64,000 bases of DNA from Polaromonas sp. Lineage in GTDB: Bacteria > Pseudomonadota > Gammaproteobacteria > Burkholderiales > Burkholderiaceae_C. The translations under genes were made by a program, and so were the position numbers. The notes beneath the pieces are model-generated. The model was not told the DNA's origin. It did not search any database and saw only the letters and a list, made by a program, of their open reading frames with translations. Location of the stretch: positions 17,561-81,560 of the forward strand of contig JAUXPP010000110.1 of assembly GCA_030683705.1 (NCBI GenBank). Direction: 5' to 3'. Below, one piece after another: positions 18,837 to 28,629 of this stretch; positions within the stretch are counted from its first letter, which is position 1; every line of letters begins with the position of its first letter.

Positions 18837-21734
18837 ATGTTGATGCCATCCGCCAAGCCGCTCGGTGAACTGGAAAATTCCGCCGAATTCATCGCCCGCC
18901 ACATCGGCATCGCTGCCGCCGACGAAACCCACATGCTGGGCGTCGTGGGATCGGCATCACGCCGCGCATTGATAGACGGCATTGTTCCGCGCGCCATCGC
19001 GCGCAGCAGCGCGATGGCGATTCCGCCGCCGGTCAGCGAAGCGGCCGCGCTCAAGCAGCTCAAGGCCATGGCGGCCAAAAACCAGGTCTTCAAGAGTTTT
19101 ATCGGCCAGGGCTACTACGGCACGCTGACGCCCGGCGTGATCCTGCGCAACATCCTCGAGAACCCGGCCTGGTACACCGCCTACACGCCCTACCAGGCCG
19201 AGATTTCACAAGGCCGCATGGAAGCGCTGATCAATTTCCAGACCATGGTCTGCGACCTGACCGGCATGCCGATTGCCAACGCGTCCATGCTCGACGAAGC
19301 CACCGCCGCCGCCGAAGCCATGACTCTGGCCAAACGCAGCGTCAAAAGCAAGAGCAATGTGTTCCTGGTGGCCGGCGACTGCCACCCGCAGACCATCGAG
19401 GTGATCCAGACCCGCGCCAAACCGCTGGGCATCACCGTCAAGCTCAGCACCGCGTCAACGACGCTGCCGATGCTGATGACCGAGGGCGACTACTTCGGCG
19501 TGCTGGCGCAATACCCGGCCACCACCGGCAGCATCCACGACCTGCGGCCGCTGGCCGGCCAGGCGCATGTGGACGGGGCCGCACTGTGTGTGGCCGCCGA
19601 CCTGCTGGCGCTGACCCTGCTCAAGCCGCCCGGCGAGTGGGACGCCGACATCGTGCTCGGCAGCACCCAGCGTTTCGGCATGCCCATGGGCAACGGCGGC
19701 CCGCACGCCGCCTACCTGGCCTGCCGCGACGAGTTCAAGCGCTCGCTGCCCGGGCGCCTGGTCGGCGTCAGTGTGGACAGCCACGGCCACCCGACCTACC
19801 GGCTCGCGCTGCAGACGCGCGAGCAGCACATCCGCCGCGAAAAAGCCACCTCCAACATCTGCACCGCGCAGGTGCTGCCGGCCGTGATTGCCAGCATGTA
19901 CGCGGTGTATCACGGTCCCCAGGGCCTCAAGCGCATCGCCGAGCGCGTCGCCACCTACACCGCCATCTTTGTGCAGGGCCTGAAGGCGCTGGGCTACGAG
20001 ATCAGCAACAGCGGCGCCTTCGACTCGGTCACCATCAAGACCGGCGATGCTACCAATTCGATAGCTGCTCGCGCACGCCAGGCGGGCGCCAACCTGCGAT
20101 TTCGCCTGAACAATCATTTGGGCGTATCACTCGACGAAACCACCAGCCGCAAGGACATCGAACTGCTCTGGTCCTTCTTTGCGCAGCCCGGCCAGACCGT
20201 GCCGGTGGTCAGTGCCTTCGAAAAAGGCTTGGCGTCGCTGATCCCTGACGACTTGCGCCGCAGCAGCGACTTTTTGACACATCCGGTGTTCAACACGCAT
20301 CACTCCGAAACCGGCATGCTGCGCTACATCCGCATGCTCAGCGACAAGGACCTGGCGCTGGACCGCAGCATGATCCCGCTGGGCAGCTGCACCATGAAGC
20401 TCAATGCGACCAGCGAGATGATTCCCATCACCTGGCCCGAATTCGCCAACATCCACCCTTTTGCGCCGCCGGAGCAGTTGCAGGGCTATGCCGAGCTCGA
20501 CCGGCAGTTGCGCGACTGGTTGTGCCAGGCCACCGGTTATGCCGGCATCAGCCTGCAACCGAATGCCGGTTCGCAGGGCGAATACGCCGGCCTGCTGGTG
20601 ATCAAGGCCTGGCTCGAAGCCAATGGCCAGGGCCACCGCAACATCTGCCTGATTCCTTCATCCGCTCACGGCACCAACCCGGCCAGCGCGCAGATGGCCG
20701 GCATGACCGTCGTCGTGACGGCCTGCGATGCGCAGGGCAATGTCGACATGGCCGACCTGAAGGCCAAATGTGAACAGTACAGCGCGAACCTGGCCTGCGT
20801 GATGATCACTTACCCCAGCACGCATGGCGTGTTCGAAACCGAGGTCAAGGAGCTCTGCGCGCTGGTGCACAGCCATGGCGGCCGGGTGTATGTCGATGGC
20901 GCCAACATGAACGCGCTGGTCGGTGTGGCCGCGCCCGGTGAATTCGGCGGCGACGTGAGCCACCTGAACCTGCACAAGACTTTCTGCATCCCGCATGGTG
21001 GCGGCGGCCCCGGCGTCGGACCCGTCTGCGTTGTCGCGGACCTCGTGCCTTACCTGCCCGGCCACGCGACGGCCGGCCTGCCGGTCAATGGTGTCGGTGC
21101 GATTTCAGCTGCACCGCTGGGCAACGCCGCCGTGCTGCCGATCAGCTGGATGTACTGCCGCATGATGGGCCCCGAGGGCCTGCAGCAGGCCACCGAGGTC
21201 GCCATCCTCAGCGCCAACTACATCAGCTCGCGGCTGAAAGACCACTACCCGACGCTGTACGCCAGCGCCAACGGCCATGTGGCGCATGAATGCATCCTGG
21301 ACCTGCGGCCGTTGAAAGAGACCAGCGGCGTGAGTGCCGAGGACGTCGCCAAACGCCTGATGGACTACGGCTTTCACGCGCCGACATTGAGCTTTCCGGT
21401 GCCGGGCACGCTGATGGTCGAACCCACCGAAAGCGAAACCCTGGCCGAGCTGGACCGTTTCATCAACGCGATGATTGCCATCCGCGAAGAGATCCGCAAA
21501 GTCGAGGCCGGCGTCTGGCCGCAGGACAACAACCCGCTCAAACACGCACCGCACACCGCCGCCAGCCTGCTGGGCGCCGACTGGGACCGGCCTTATTCGC
21601 GCGAAATTGGCGCCTTCCCGCTGGCCACGCTCAAGCAGGTGAAGTACTGGCCGCCGGTGGGCCGCGTCGACAACGTCTACGGTGACCGCAACCTGTTCTG
21701 CAGCTGCGTGCCGGTGAGCGACTACGCGGCCTGA
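18837..21734 (+). CDS. gcvP: Glycine dehydrogenase (decarboxylating), P protein
   Basis: 965-aa PLP enzyme that decarboxylates glycine and loads the aminomethyl group on lipoyl-GcvH. It is a fused homodimer type with N- and C-terminal halves. The PLP lysine is about Lys714 in [27 protein letters not shown] and [19 protein letters not shown] are also family stretches. ATG 18837 or 18843 are both possible, and no good Shine-Dalgarno precedes either, because a palindromic repeat occupies the leader. Residues about 405-422 are encoded by a copy of the dispersed genomic repeat, as listed separately. Last gene of the glycine riboswitch operon. Confidence 0.96.
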   Translation: MLMPSAKPLGELENSAEFIARHIGIAAADETHMLGVVGSASRRALIDGIVPRAIARSSAMAIPPPVSEAAALKQLKAMAAKNQVFKSFIGQGYYGTLTPGVILRNILENPAWYTAYTPYQAEISQGRMEALINFQTMVCDLTGMPIANASMLDEATAAAEAMTLAKRSVKSKSNVFLVAGDCHPQTIEVIQTRAKPLGITVKLSTASTTLPMLMTEGDYFGVLAQYPATTGSIHDLRPLAGQAHVDGAALCVAADLLALTLLKPPGEWDADIVLGSTQRFGMPMGNGGPHAAYLACRDEFKRSLPGRLVGVSVDSHGHPTYRLALQTREQHIRREKATSNICTAQVLPAVIASMYAVYHGPQGLKRIAERVATYTAIFVQGLKALGYEISNSGAFDSVTIKTGDATNSIAARARQAGANLRFRLNNHLGVSLDETTSRKDIELLWSFFAQPGQTVPVVSAFEKGLASLIPDDLRRSSDFLTHPVFNTHHSETGMLRYIRMLSDKDLALDRSMIPLGSCTMKLNATSEMIPITWPEFANIHPFAPPEQLQGYAELDRQLRDWLCQATGYAGISLQPNAGSQGEYAGLLVIKAWLEANGQGHRNICLIPSSAHGTNPASAQMAGMTVVVTACDAQGNVDMADLKAKCEQYSANLACVMITYPSTHGVFETEVKELCALVHSHGGRVYVDGANMNALVGVAAPGEFGGDVSHLNLHKTFCIPHGGGGPGVGPVCVVADLVPYLPGHATAGLPVNGVGAISAAPLGNAAVLPISWMYCRMMGPEGLQQATEVAILSANYISSRLKDHYPTLYASANGHVAHECILDLRPLKETSGVSAEDVAKRLMDYGFHAPTLSFPVPGTLMVEPTESETLAELDRFINAMIAIREEIRKVEAGVWPQDNNPLKHAPHTAASLLGADWDRPYSREIGAFPLATLKQVKYWPPVGRVDNVYGDRNLFCSCVPVSDYAA
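20049..20102 (+). repeat. Dispersed short repeat inside gcvP
   Basis: GCTACCAATTCGATAGCTGC then TCGCGCACGCCAGGCGGGCG and a terminal GATTT follow the order of the intergenic family (compare 30411-30467). The segment stays in frame and encodes [19 protein letters not shown], a surface-like linker in the N-terminal half of GcvP. The similarity spans the core and tail blocks, so descent from the repeat is more likely than chance, though only comparison with relatives would prove it. Confidence 0.6.
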
Positions 21735-21752
21735 CGCGGCAACCACTGCCGC

Positions 21753-22508
21753 ATGGAAGCACAGACGCTGATCATCATCGCGGGCGCCGCCGTGGCCGGC
21801 TTCGTGCAGGGCCTGTCGGGTTTTGCCTTCGGCATGGTGTCCATGTCCTTCTGGGCCTGGACCATAGACCCGCGGCTGGCCGCCGCGATGGCAGTGTTCG
21901 GCTCGCTGACCGGCCAGATCATTGCGGCCGTCACGGTGCGGCGCGGCTTTGATGTCCACAAACTCGCCCCCTTTGTGATCGGCGGCCTGCTGGGCTTGCC
22001 GCTGGGCCTGCTGCTGTTGCCGCGGCTGGACGTGCTGATGTTCAAGGCGCTGCTCGGCAGCTTGCTGGTGATCGCCTGCCCGGCCATGATGTTCGCCGCG
22101 CAGTTGCCGCGCATCACCCGCGGCGGGCGTGTTGCCGATGCTTTCGTCGGCGCGGGCGGCGGTTTCATGGGCGCCCTGGGCGGCTTCACCGGCGTCGTGC
22201 CCACCCTGTGGTGCACGCTGCGCGGCATGGACAAGGACAGCCAGCGCGCCATCATCCAGAACTTCAACCTCGCCCTGCTGGCCGTCACCTTCGTGAGTTA
22301 CATCGCCACCGGCGTGGTGACAAGCGCCACGCTGCCTTACTTCGCCATCGTCGCGCCCGCCATGCTGATCCCCTCGCTGCTGGGCGCGCGCCTCTACATC
22401 GGCATCAGCGAAGCCACTTTCCGCAAGGTGGTGCTGGGGCTGTTGACGGCATCCGGTGTGGCACTGCTGCTGGGGTCGGTGCCGGGCTTGTTGCGGCGGC
22501 TGGGTTAA
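21753..22508 (+). CDS. Sulfite exporter TauE/SafE family permease
   Basis: 251-aa integral membrane protein with about seven to eight helices. The N-terminus AGAAVAGFVQGLSGFAFGMV and the mid-protein repeat GAGGGFMGALGGFTGVVPT are the two pseudo-repeats of the TauE/SafE (DUF81/YfcA) family. Members export sulfite, sulfoacetate or other small anions, and the substrate here is unknown. It starts 18 bases after the gcvP stop and may be transcribed with the gcv operon. Confidence 0.88.
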   Translation: MEAQTLIIIAGAAVAGFVQGLSGFAFGMVSMSFWAWTIDPRLAAAMAVFGSLTGQIIAAVTVRRGFDVHKLAPFVIGGLLGLPLGLLLLPRLDVLMFKALLGSLLVIACPAMMFAAQLPRITRGGRVADAFVGAGGGFMGALGGFTGVVPTLWCTLRGMDKDSQRAIIQNFNLALLAVTFVSYIATGVVTSATLPYFAIVAPAMLIPSLLGARLYIGISEATFRKVVLGLLTASGVALLLGSVPGLLRRLG

Positions 22509-22594
22509 GGTGTCGGTTCATTGTTCGCTCTCCTCGCCATGGAGGAGTCCAAACCACAGGCAGGCGCCTGGACGAGCCCGCCATTGACAACAAC

Positions 22595-23644
22595 ATGCTG
22601 AAACTGCTTCGATCTCTGCTCCCAATCTCCGGCCGGGCCGGTCAGGCCACAGACCTGAGTGCTGAGGCACCGGCACCTCCATCCGATGTCTCCGCGCCCG
22701 GTGTCGGCAGCTTCCTGTTCACCTCCCATCTGTCTCTTGAAGGTGGCTTTCCCATCCCCGACTGGACGGCGGCGCAAACATGGGTAGAAACCATTCCCGG
22801 GGAGGGGGAGCAGGCCAGCGCCTGGACACGCATTGAGCGCGCATGGCTGGAGCATCTGCAGCTTGGGTTAGGCCCTGCCTACCGCCTGCATGAAAACAAG
22901 GACGCCTTTGTGCTCTCAACGCTGGAGCCCCACGTTGCCAGGGCGACACTGGATTTCATGTCAAAGACGCTTCAGCGAATTGCCCGCATTCTTGACGGGG
23001 TCGCCGAGATGTCTCCCTGGGGGAAAGATATCCTGATCGTTGTTGACGACGAGGACAGCTACTACCGCTATGTCTCACACTACTACCCCGAGGATGGCGA
23101 GTTTGCGGCAAGTGGCGGTATGTACATCAACGCAGGATGCGGCCACTTCGTCACCGTCAAGTCCGATTTGCATGCCATCGAACCCGTCATCGCCCACGAA
23201 ATGACGCACAGCTGTCTTTCTCATCTGCCGATTCCGGCCTGGCTCAATGAGGGACTGGCGGTCAACACCGAGCAGCGATTGGTGCGACCAGGAACGGCAA
23301 CGCTGACGCCGCAGCAGATGCATCAAAAGCATTGCTCGTTCTGGGGCGACGCCGAGATGCAGGAGTTCTGGTCAGGCAAGTCATTTCTGCGCAACGACGA
23401 CGGAAACATGCTCTCCTACGATCTGGCGCGAATCCTGGTTTCACAGTTAAGCGCGGACTGGCCCAGTTTCCGTTCCTTTGTACTCGACGCCGACTTCGCG
23501 GATGGTGGCGCCGCCGCCGCTATCGAACACTTGGGCATGGAGCTTGGTACAGTGGTCAGTACCTTGCTGGTGGACGAATCCGGCCTTGATCGGGCGCCGG
23601 CTCCGGCCAGATGGAACGAAGTTCCCGAACGCGGCGCTTTTTGA
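22595..23644 (+). CDS. Putative gluzincin-type zinc metallopeptidase, uncharacterised
   Basis: 349-aa protein. It carries HEMTH at residues 201-205 and NEGLA with Glu219 fourteen residues after the second histidine, the arrangement of an HExxH+E (peptidase MA-like) zinc site. No signal peptide is clear (MLKLLRSLLPISGRAG), and the first 45 residues look disordered. The frame is open upstream into the previous gene, but ATG 22595 is the first sensible start beyond that gene. Substrate and role are unknown; it could also be a non-proteolytic member of the fold. Confidence 0.7.
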   Translation: MLKLLRSLLPISGRAGQATDLSAEAPAPPSDVSAPGVGSFLFTSHLSLEGGFPIPDWTAAQTWVETIPGEGEQASAWTRIERAWLEHLQLGLGPAYRLHENKDAFVLSTLEPHVARATLDFMSKTLQRIARILDGVAEMSPWGKDILIVVDDEDSYYRYVSHYYPEDGEFAASGGMYINAGCGHFVTVKSDLHAIEPVIAHEMTHSCLSHLPIPAWLNEGLAVNTEQRLVRPGTATLTPQQMHQKHCSFWGDAEMQEFWSGKSFLRNDDGNMLSYDLARILVSQLSADWPSFRSFVLDADFADGGAAAAIEHLGMELGTVVSTLLVDESGLDRAPAPARWNEVPERGAF

Positions 23645-23688
23645 GCTTCCGCCCAGGTCACGCTGAATGGGAGCACTGGCTTGTCTTG

Positions 23689-24345
23689 TCAAGCTTCAAG
23701 CGTCTCCAGCCACCCCATCGCCTCCACCAGCTCCTCCTGAATGATCTCGTGCGCGCTCGGGTACTCGGCGTAGCTCAGTTCAACCGGCAGCGTCTTCACC
23801 AAATCCCGAATCGCATGAGCCGCCGCCAGCGGAATCACGTTGTCGCTTGTGCCGTGGCTGAGCCAGAGCTGTTTGCCCTGCAGTTCGTCAGCCGTGGCCA
23901 GCAGCGGCAGCACCTGCGGCAGCAGCCGGCTGTGCATCACCATCGCCGCGTGTAGCAGCGCCGGCTGGGTCAGCAACACGGACAGCGCCATGATGCCGCC
24001 TTGGCTGAAGCCGCCGGCCACCACGCGCTCCGGGGGGATGCCGAAATGCTGCGCTGCGGCGGCCAGGGTTTGCGCAACGAGCTGCCGGGCAGCGGCCTCT
24101 TGCGGCTCGTTGATGATGCGATCGCCCACCCGGTTGATGCTGAACTCGAACCAGCCGTAAGCCGATGGCCCCATGGCATAGGGCGCGCGCAGGCTGAGCA
24201 CATGAAAGTTCCTGGGCACATAAGGTGCCAGGCCGAACAGGTCTTGCTCGTTGCTGCCGACGCCGTGCATCAGCACCAGCAGCCAGGGCTGGACCACAGC
24301 GGCATCGGCGGGACGGTGGAGGAAAGACAGGGGCAGATTTGGCAT
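23689..24345 (-). CDS. Alpha/beta hydrolase, carboxylesterase/phospholipase family
   Basis: 218-aa serine hydrolase. The nucleophile elbow GGFSQGG, the oxyanion stretch LLVLMHGVGSNEQDL and the late SHGTSDNVIPLAAA and YPSAHEI segments (catalytic Asp and His) match the YpfH/carboxylesterase 2 group. The start at 24345 has an AGGAGT ribosome site; the frame is open to 24381. Convergent with the metallopeptidase-like gene. Likely a cytosolic short-chain esterase. Confidence 0.88.
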   Translation of the reverse strand: MPNLPLSFLHRPADAAVVQPWLLVLMHGVGSNEQDLFGLAPYVPRNFHVLSLRAPYAMGPSAYGWFEFSINRVGDRIINEPQEAAARQLVAQTLAAAAQHFGIPPERVVAGGFSQGGIMALSVLLTQPALLHAAMVMHSRLLPQVLPLLATADELQGKQLWLSHGTSDNVIPLAAAHAIRDLVKTLPVELSYAEYPSAHEIIQEELVEAMGWLETLEA

Positions 24346-24570
24346 GGCGGGACTCCTGCGGGCATTGTGCCCGCCGTTCACCTACCCGGCAGCAACTTCC
24401 TTGCTTTGGAATGGCAAGGATGGGATTCGGACGGCTGGTCCGAGTGACGCACCTGGTTCGCACTTTTCTGCAAGAAGCTTTTTGATAATTGCAGTTCGGT
24501 GGTGATAATTGCCGTGCTTCAACTATCGACGGGGCTTTTTTGCTCCTGGTCAAAAAAAGAAAGCAAGTCA

Positions 24571-25014
24571 ATGCGCCTCTTCATCGTTGCCCTGCTCACA
24601 ACCCTTATCGCCGCTTGCTCCAGCCTGCCAAGGTATGAAGAGCCGCCAGCAGGTGCCAGGGAAAACCACGCCTCTATCGAAAGTTCCGGCTCCAAACTCT
24701 CACTTTGCGGTATCACTGGAAGCCCGATCTGCGAATCCAGGGTGAACGTGATTGACGGCAAAAAAGTGGATTTTTTCGGCTCTGCCATCCGTGTACAGGC
24801 AGGACCTCATCGAATTCAGCTCGCCTGCATTGCAAAAAGAGGGCTGGCAATTGGCGCCATGGTTGGGTTTTTCAGAATGATCGATGTGGTGCTCGCAGAA
24901 GGCGGCAAATACAGAGTCGAATCGCGGTGGGAGAACGACGCGTGCAGGATGTCACTGGTCGAAGCCGGCTCAGGCAAGGAGGTCCATGCCAAGGATGTGG
25001 CCGCCCAGCCCTGA
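24571..25014 (+). CDS. Hypothetical lipoprotein
   Basis: 147-aa predicted lipoprotein: MRLFIVALLTTLIAACSSLP has a lipobox LIAAC with Cys16 as the lipidated residue. After it comes a polar domain with two further Cys (CGITGSPICESR) and a GlyLys-rich beta-like region. No family was recognised. The gene and its neighbour are visibly less GC-rich at third codon positions than the surrounding DNA, which suggests acquisition. It is followed by a second lipoprotein gene. Confidence 0.7.
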   Translation: MRLFIVALLTTLIAACSSLPRYEEPPAGARENHASIESSGSKLSLCGITGSPICESRVNVIDGKKVDFFGSAIRVQAGPHRIQLACIAKRGLAIGAMVGFFRMIDVVLAEGGKYRVESRWENDACRMSLVEAGSGKEVHAKDVAAQP

Positions 25015-25080
25015 CCTTTTCTGCGAATCTGGCTTGGCTATCTGCTGAAATCAAACGACATTGCACAAAGAGGAAGCCAT

Positions 25081-25620
25081 ATGCAAAAAGCCATATCGAT
25101 ATTTTGTTTGGTGCTACTCACAGCATGCGCGACGCAAGCAGTAAAAAACCTTGACCTTTCAAACGGATCCTCCCAAAAGGCTGTCCTTTCGTCCGAATGC
25201 AGTGCCGAGTGCATACTCCTGGTTGAAAAAACGTTTACCTATGGAAAACGGATTTTTCACAATGGAATTAGCTCAGGAATTCTCTACGAAGTAAATGGCG
25301 TTCCGGGAGCGCATACCTTCCGCTGTGCGGATTGCGCGGGGACAATCGTCAATGCTTTCAACGATAGCTGGTCCGGAGCTTACAAGGTCACAATTCCCGC
25401 GGGTGCAACAAATTTGACTGTGTCTGTGAATGATTTCCGGGTACGAGACAAGTCAAAACACCGGATCGAATTTCAAGCCATCGCTGGACGAAACTATGCG
25501 CTGGTGCAAGTTCAAAAAAATCCTCTGGGCAACGAAGACGGTTGGATGCCGATAGTCATCGATACTGTCGGAAATCGTATTGTGACTCCGCTTGAGAGCA
25601 ATCGCTGGCTTCGGCGCTAG
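25081..25620 (+). CDS. Hypothetical lipoprotein
   Basis: 179-aa predicted lipoprotein: MQKAISIFCLVLLTACATQ with lipobox LTAC and Cys17. Two CxxxC-like pairs (CSAECI and CADCAG) may form disulfides. The rest looks beta-rich and has no recognised domain. AT content is clearly above the window average. An AGAGGAAG ribosome site precedes the ATG. Both lipoproteins probably stay at the outer membrane or in the periplasm, and a shared function is only suggested by adjacency. Confidence 0.7.
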   Translation: MQKAISIFCLVLLTACATQAVKNLDLSNGSSQKAVLSSECSAECILLVEKTFTYGKRIFHNGISSGILYEVNGVPGAHTFRCADCAGTIVNAFNDSWSGAYKVTIPAGATNLTVSVNDFRVRDKSKHRIEFQAIAGRNYALVQVQKNPLGNEDGWMPIVIDTVGNRIVTPLESNRWLRR

Positions 25621-25762
25621 GCCGTCTGATGAAGCGATGGGTCCCACGGCGTGACTTCGTTTCGCCATGAGAACAACAGGCCATTCACAACTTGCAGGGT
25701 GAATCTTCATTCGATGAAGAGAGGATAGTTCCCATCGTCAACGGCTATCGACCTGGAAGATT

Positions 25763-26173
25763 CTATTCACTGACCTTGCCGCGTGAACTCTTGATCTCGG
25801 ATCGCTGACTTTTTCCAGCCAGGCGGCGCTGCTTCGAACCGTAAGTCGGCTTGGTGGCACGCCGCGCTTTTTGTGGCACTGCCACGCTGTCGATCACTTC
25901 CTGCAGCCGCGCCAGTGCATCGGCGCGGTTCATCTCCTGCGTGCGGTGCTGCTGCGCCTTGAGCACAAACACGCCTTCCTGCGTGATGCGGCTGTCGTTC
26001 AGGCACATCAGGCGCTCGCGGATTTGCTCGGGCAAGGACGAGGCCATGATGTCGAAGCGCAGATGGATCGCGCTGGACACCTTGTTGACGTTCTGCCCGC
26101 CTGCGCCCTGGGCGCGGATGGCGCTGAACTCGACCTCGCGTTCATCCACCGGGTACTTGGGCACGGTGGACAT
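25763..26173 (-). CDS. arfB: Alternative ribosome-rescue peptidyl-tRNA hydrolase ArfB
   Basis: 136-aa stop-codon-independent release factor homologue. It has the catalytic GGQ at residues 25-27 within AQGAGGQNVNKVSSAIHLRF, and a basic, flexible C-terminal tail (KPTYGSKQRRLAGK onward) that enters the empty mRNA channel of stalled ribosomes. Length and architecture match ArfB/YaeJ rather than RF1/RF2. It is followed on the opposite strand end by unrelated lipoproteins and lies downstream of aroQ with an 18-base gap. Confidence 0.93.
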   Translation of the reverse strand: MSTVPKYPVDEREVEFSAIRAQGAGGQNVNKVSSAIHLRFDIMASSLPEQIRERLMCLNDSRITQEGVFVLKAQQHRTQEMNRADALARLQEVIDSVAVPQKARRATKPTYGSKQRRLAGKSQRSEIKSSRGKVSE

Positions 26174-26190
26174 GGCGGTGCCAGGCGCTG

Positions 26191-26637
26191 TCAGGCCATG
26201 CCGGCCAGCGCGGCAATCGCCAGCGCATAACCGGGCACGCCGAAACCGGCCATCACACCCTTGACCGCCGGCGACAGGTAGGAGTGGTGGCGAAAGGACT
26301 CGCGCGCATGCACATTGCTGATGTGCAGCTCGATGGTTGTCACGCCCGAGCCCTTGATCGCGTCATGCAGCGCCACGCTGGTGTGGGTGTAGGCGCCGGC
26401 GTTGAACACCACACCGGCCAGCGTGCCGGCGGCCTGGGCCAGCCCGGCTTCCTGGATCGCATCCACCAGTACGCCCTCGTGGTTGCTCTGGCGGAAGTCC
26501 AGTTTGAAGCCATGCGTGGCGCAGGCCTTGGCACACAGGGCTTCCACGTCGGCGAGCGTCTGCGCGCCATACACGGCCGGCTCGCGCGTGCCGAGCAGGT
26601 TGAGGTTGGGACCGTTGAGGACGAGGACTGTTTTCAT
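26191..26637 (-). CDS. aroQ: Type II 3-dehydroquinate dehydratase
   Basis: 148-aa type II dehydroquinase that interconverts 3-dehydroquinate and 3-dehydroshikimate. MKTVLVLNGPNLNLLGTREP, the catalytic Tyr23 in AVYGAQT, FNAGAYTHTSVALHDA with the essential His, and ELHISNVHARESFRHHSY are all present. It follows, on the same strand, genes resembling both halves of a 3-dehydroshikimate dehydratase, so this copy may serve quinate/shikimate catabolism instead of, or as well as, biosynthesis. Confidence 0.95.
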   Translation of the reverse strand: MKTVLVLNGPNLNLLGTREPAVYGAQTLADVEALCAKACATHGFKLDFRQSNHEGVLVDAIQEAGLAQAAGTLAGVVFNAGAYTHTSVALHDAIKGSGVTTIELHISNVHARESFRHHSYLSPAVKGVMAGFGVPGYALAIAALAGMA

Positions 26638-26718
26638 GGCGTCAGGCTTTCATTATCGATGGGAAGCAGGCAGAGCCTGCGGCGGAATCGAGGGACAAGG
26701 CGTCGCACGGCCAGGGCT

Positions 26719-27630
26719 TCATCGCGCATACCCGCGGGCCTGTTTGAGCCTGATCTGGTTGGGCAGCGGCACCGAGCGGCGCAGCACGTCCTCGCCCAGC
26801 CACAGCGCGGAGCGCCGCGCGCGCTCAGCCACGGTCGCCAGCGGCATCTGCTGGTAGTCGTCGTTGAAGACCTCGAAGCTGTAGTCGCCGCGGTAACCCA
26901 GGCCGTGCAGCTTCATCACCAGCGCGGCCAGCGCCTCGCTGTGCACACCTTCACCGGGGAACACGCGAAAGTGCCGGGCCGTGGCGATGCGCTCTTCCAC
27001 CGACTTGATCTCGGTCCACATGAAGTCGGCCAGTTGCACCAGGAAAATCTTGCGCGGGTCAAGCAGGTCCAGTTCGGCCAGCGGCGTTTTCGTCGCAAAC
27101 ATGTGGAAGGAGTCGAAACCCAGCCCGAGATTGGGCATGTCGGCTTCGCAGATCAGCTCCCAGGCCTGTGGGAACTCGTTGACGGTGCGGCCCCAGGACA
27201 GCGCCTCGTAGGCGATGCGGATGTTCATCGGGATCGCCAGCATCGCGAGCTTGCGCAAGTCCTTCACCAGCGCCTGGCTGTCGCCGGTGGCATGCACCGA
27301 GGTCGAGGAACAGATCAGCAGCACCCGGCAGCCGAGCTGGTGGCATAGGGACAACATCGACTTCGCGATGTCAATCTTGTAGTCGTGCAGATGGCCGGAC
27401 AGGCCTTCAAAGTCGCGCAGCACCTGGAAGCCGGTCACGCGCAGGCCGCTGGCACGCACCGCGGCCACTGCGGCATCGACGCCACCCGGATGCCCGACCA
27501 GGTCCCTGGCCGCCAGCATGATCTGGCTGAAGCCGGCCTCGCGCACGGCCTGCAATTTGGCCTCCAGCGGGCCGGCCAGCGAGATGGTGTCCATCCCGAA
27601 ATCGTTGATGTTTCCGCTGTCGTGGCTCAT
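26719..27630 (-). CDS. TIM-barrel protein, likely 3-dehydroshikimate dehydratase domain
   Basis: 303-aa sugar phosphate isomerase/epimerase (xylose isomerase-like TIM barrel) fold. Metal-binding-type segments include IAYEALSWGR, LGLGFDSFHMFA, VQLADFMW and FEVFNDDYQQ, which supply Glu, Asp/His and Glu ligands. The sequence resembles the N-terminal half of QuiC-type 3-dehydroshikimate dehydratases that make protocatechuate. The frame is open to 27891, but ATG 27630 (MSHDSGNINDFG) leaves a short gap after the VOC gene. In characterised fused QuiC proteins the C-terminal half is a VOC domain; here that half is a separate upstream gene. Confidence 0.8.
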   Translation of the reverse strand: MSHDSGNINDFGMDTISLAGPLEAKLQAVREAGFSQIMLAARDLVGHPGGVDAAVAAVRASGLRVTGFQVLRDFEGLSGHLHDYKIDIAKSMLSLCHQLGCRVLLICSSTSVHATGDSQALVKDLRKLAMLAIPMNIRIAYEALSWGRTVNEFPQAWELICEADMPNLGLGFDSFHMFATKTPLAELDLLDPRKIFLVQLADFMWTEIKSVEERIATARHFRVFPGEGVHSEALAALVMKLHGLGYRGDYSFEVFNDDYQQMPLATVAERARRSALWLGEDVLRRSVPLPNQIRLKQARGYAR

Positions 27631-27638
27631 GGCAATCC

Positions 27639-28544
27639 TCAGCCGCGCCTGTCGTGCACCAGCTCGAAGCTCACGCCGCCCAGCCAGCTGCGCGTCAGCG
27701 CGCCGCGGTCTTCGGTGTGCACACCGCGCGACTCGACAAATTCCACGCCGCGTTTGCCGAGTTCGGCCACGGTCGCCAGCACATCGGCCGTTCCCAGGCC
27801 GATGCGTTGCAAGGCCTCGTCGTCTTCCACATCCAGCACGCCGGCTTCCGGCTCGATCAGCTGGACGTAAAAACGCGTGGCCGGCGGGCACGGACTCTGC
27901 AGGATGCGCCCCTTGGGCAGGATGCCGAACCGCTGCTCGGCCGGCAACTCGGTGAAGCCGAACAACTCGCGGTAAAACTCGGTCCAGTCGTCCGCGCGGT
28001 CGTTGCCGATGTACTGCACCACGCCGAAAAAATGCAGGCCGGCGATGGCCGGCGGACGCGCGTCCCCGCCCGGGATCGGCACGAAGTCCACGTCGTAAAT
28101 CGAGAACTGGTCGTAGCGGTCGACAAAATAAATCCGGCTGGTGCCCACGCCGTGGATGGCCGGGATATTGAGCTCCATCACCTCGACGCGCGAGGGCACG
28201 GCCCAGGCGCCGCGGTCCAGCGCGCGCCGGTAGGCGGCGGCCGCATCACGCACGCGCAGGGCCAGCGCCGCAATCACCGGCTTGCCGTCGGTCGGCGTGC
28301 CTTCGGGGAGCGCAGGCGCATGGGCATTGACGATCACGTGGATGGCGCCCTGGCGGTACAGCAGCACCTCGCGCGAGCGGTGCCGCGCGACCGGGCGGAA
28401 ACCCATCATCTCCAGCACCTGGCCCAGCGCCTGCGGTTTGGAGGTCGCGTATTCGATGAACTCGATGCCGTCCAGTCCCAGCGGATTGGCCGGTTCGGTG
28501 ATGGATTCGCGGTCGGCCAGCGCGGCCGGGCTCGAGGTGTTCAT
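27639..28544 (-). CDS. VOC protein resembling 4-hydroxyphenylpyruvate dioxygenase
   Basis: 301-aa two-module vicinal oxygen chelate protein of the HPPD-like class (GIEFIEYATSKPQALGQVLE at the start of module 1, AGLHFFGVVQYIGNDRADDW at the start of module 2). The start at 28544 has a GGAG ribosome site; a TTG codon at 28556 is ignored. It precedes the TIM-barrel gene by 8 bases on the same strand. In QuiC proteins of pseudomonads a TIM-barrel dehydratase is fused to such a domain, so the pair may form a two-subunit version. A true HPPD is less likely given the neighbours. Confidence 0.8.
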   Translation of the reverse strand: MNTSSPAALADRESITEPANPLGLDGIEFIEYATSKPQALGQVLEMMGFRPVARHRSREVLLYRQGAIHVIVNAHAPALPEGTPTDGKPVIAALALRVRDAAAAYRRALDRGAWAVPSRVEVMELNIPAIHGVGTSRIYFVDRYDQFSIYDVDFVPIPGGDARPPAIAGLHFFGVVQYIGNDRADDWTEFYRELFGFTELPAEQRFGILPKGRILQSPCPPATRFYVQLIEPEAGVLDVEDDEALQRIGLGTADVLATVAELGKRGVEFVESRGVHTEDRGALTRSWLGGVSFELVHDRRG

Positions 28545-28629
28545 GGATGACTCCAACAGATCGGGGTGGCATCACGCCGGAAAGGCACAGGCAGGCAGAC
28601 ACCTCACAGTGCCCTCGTCATCATAATGT

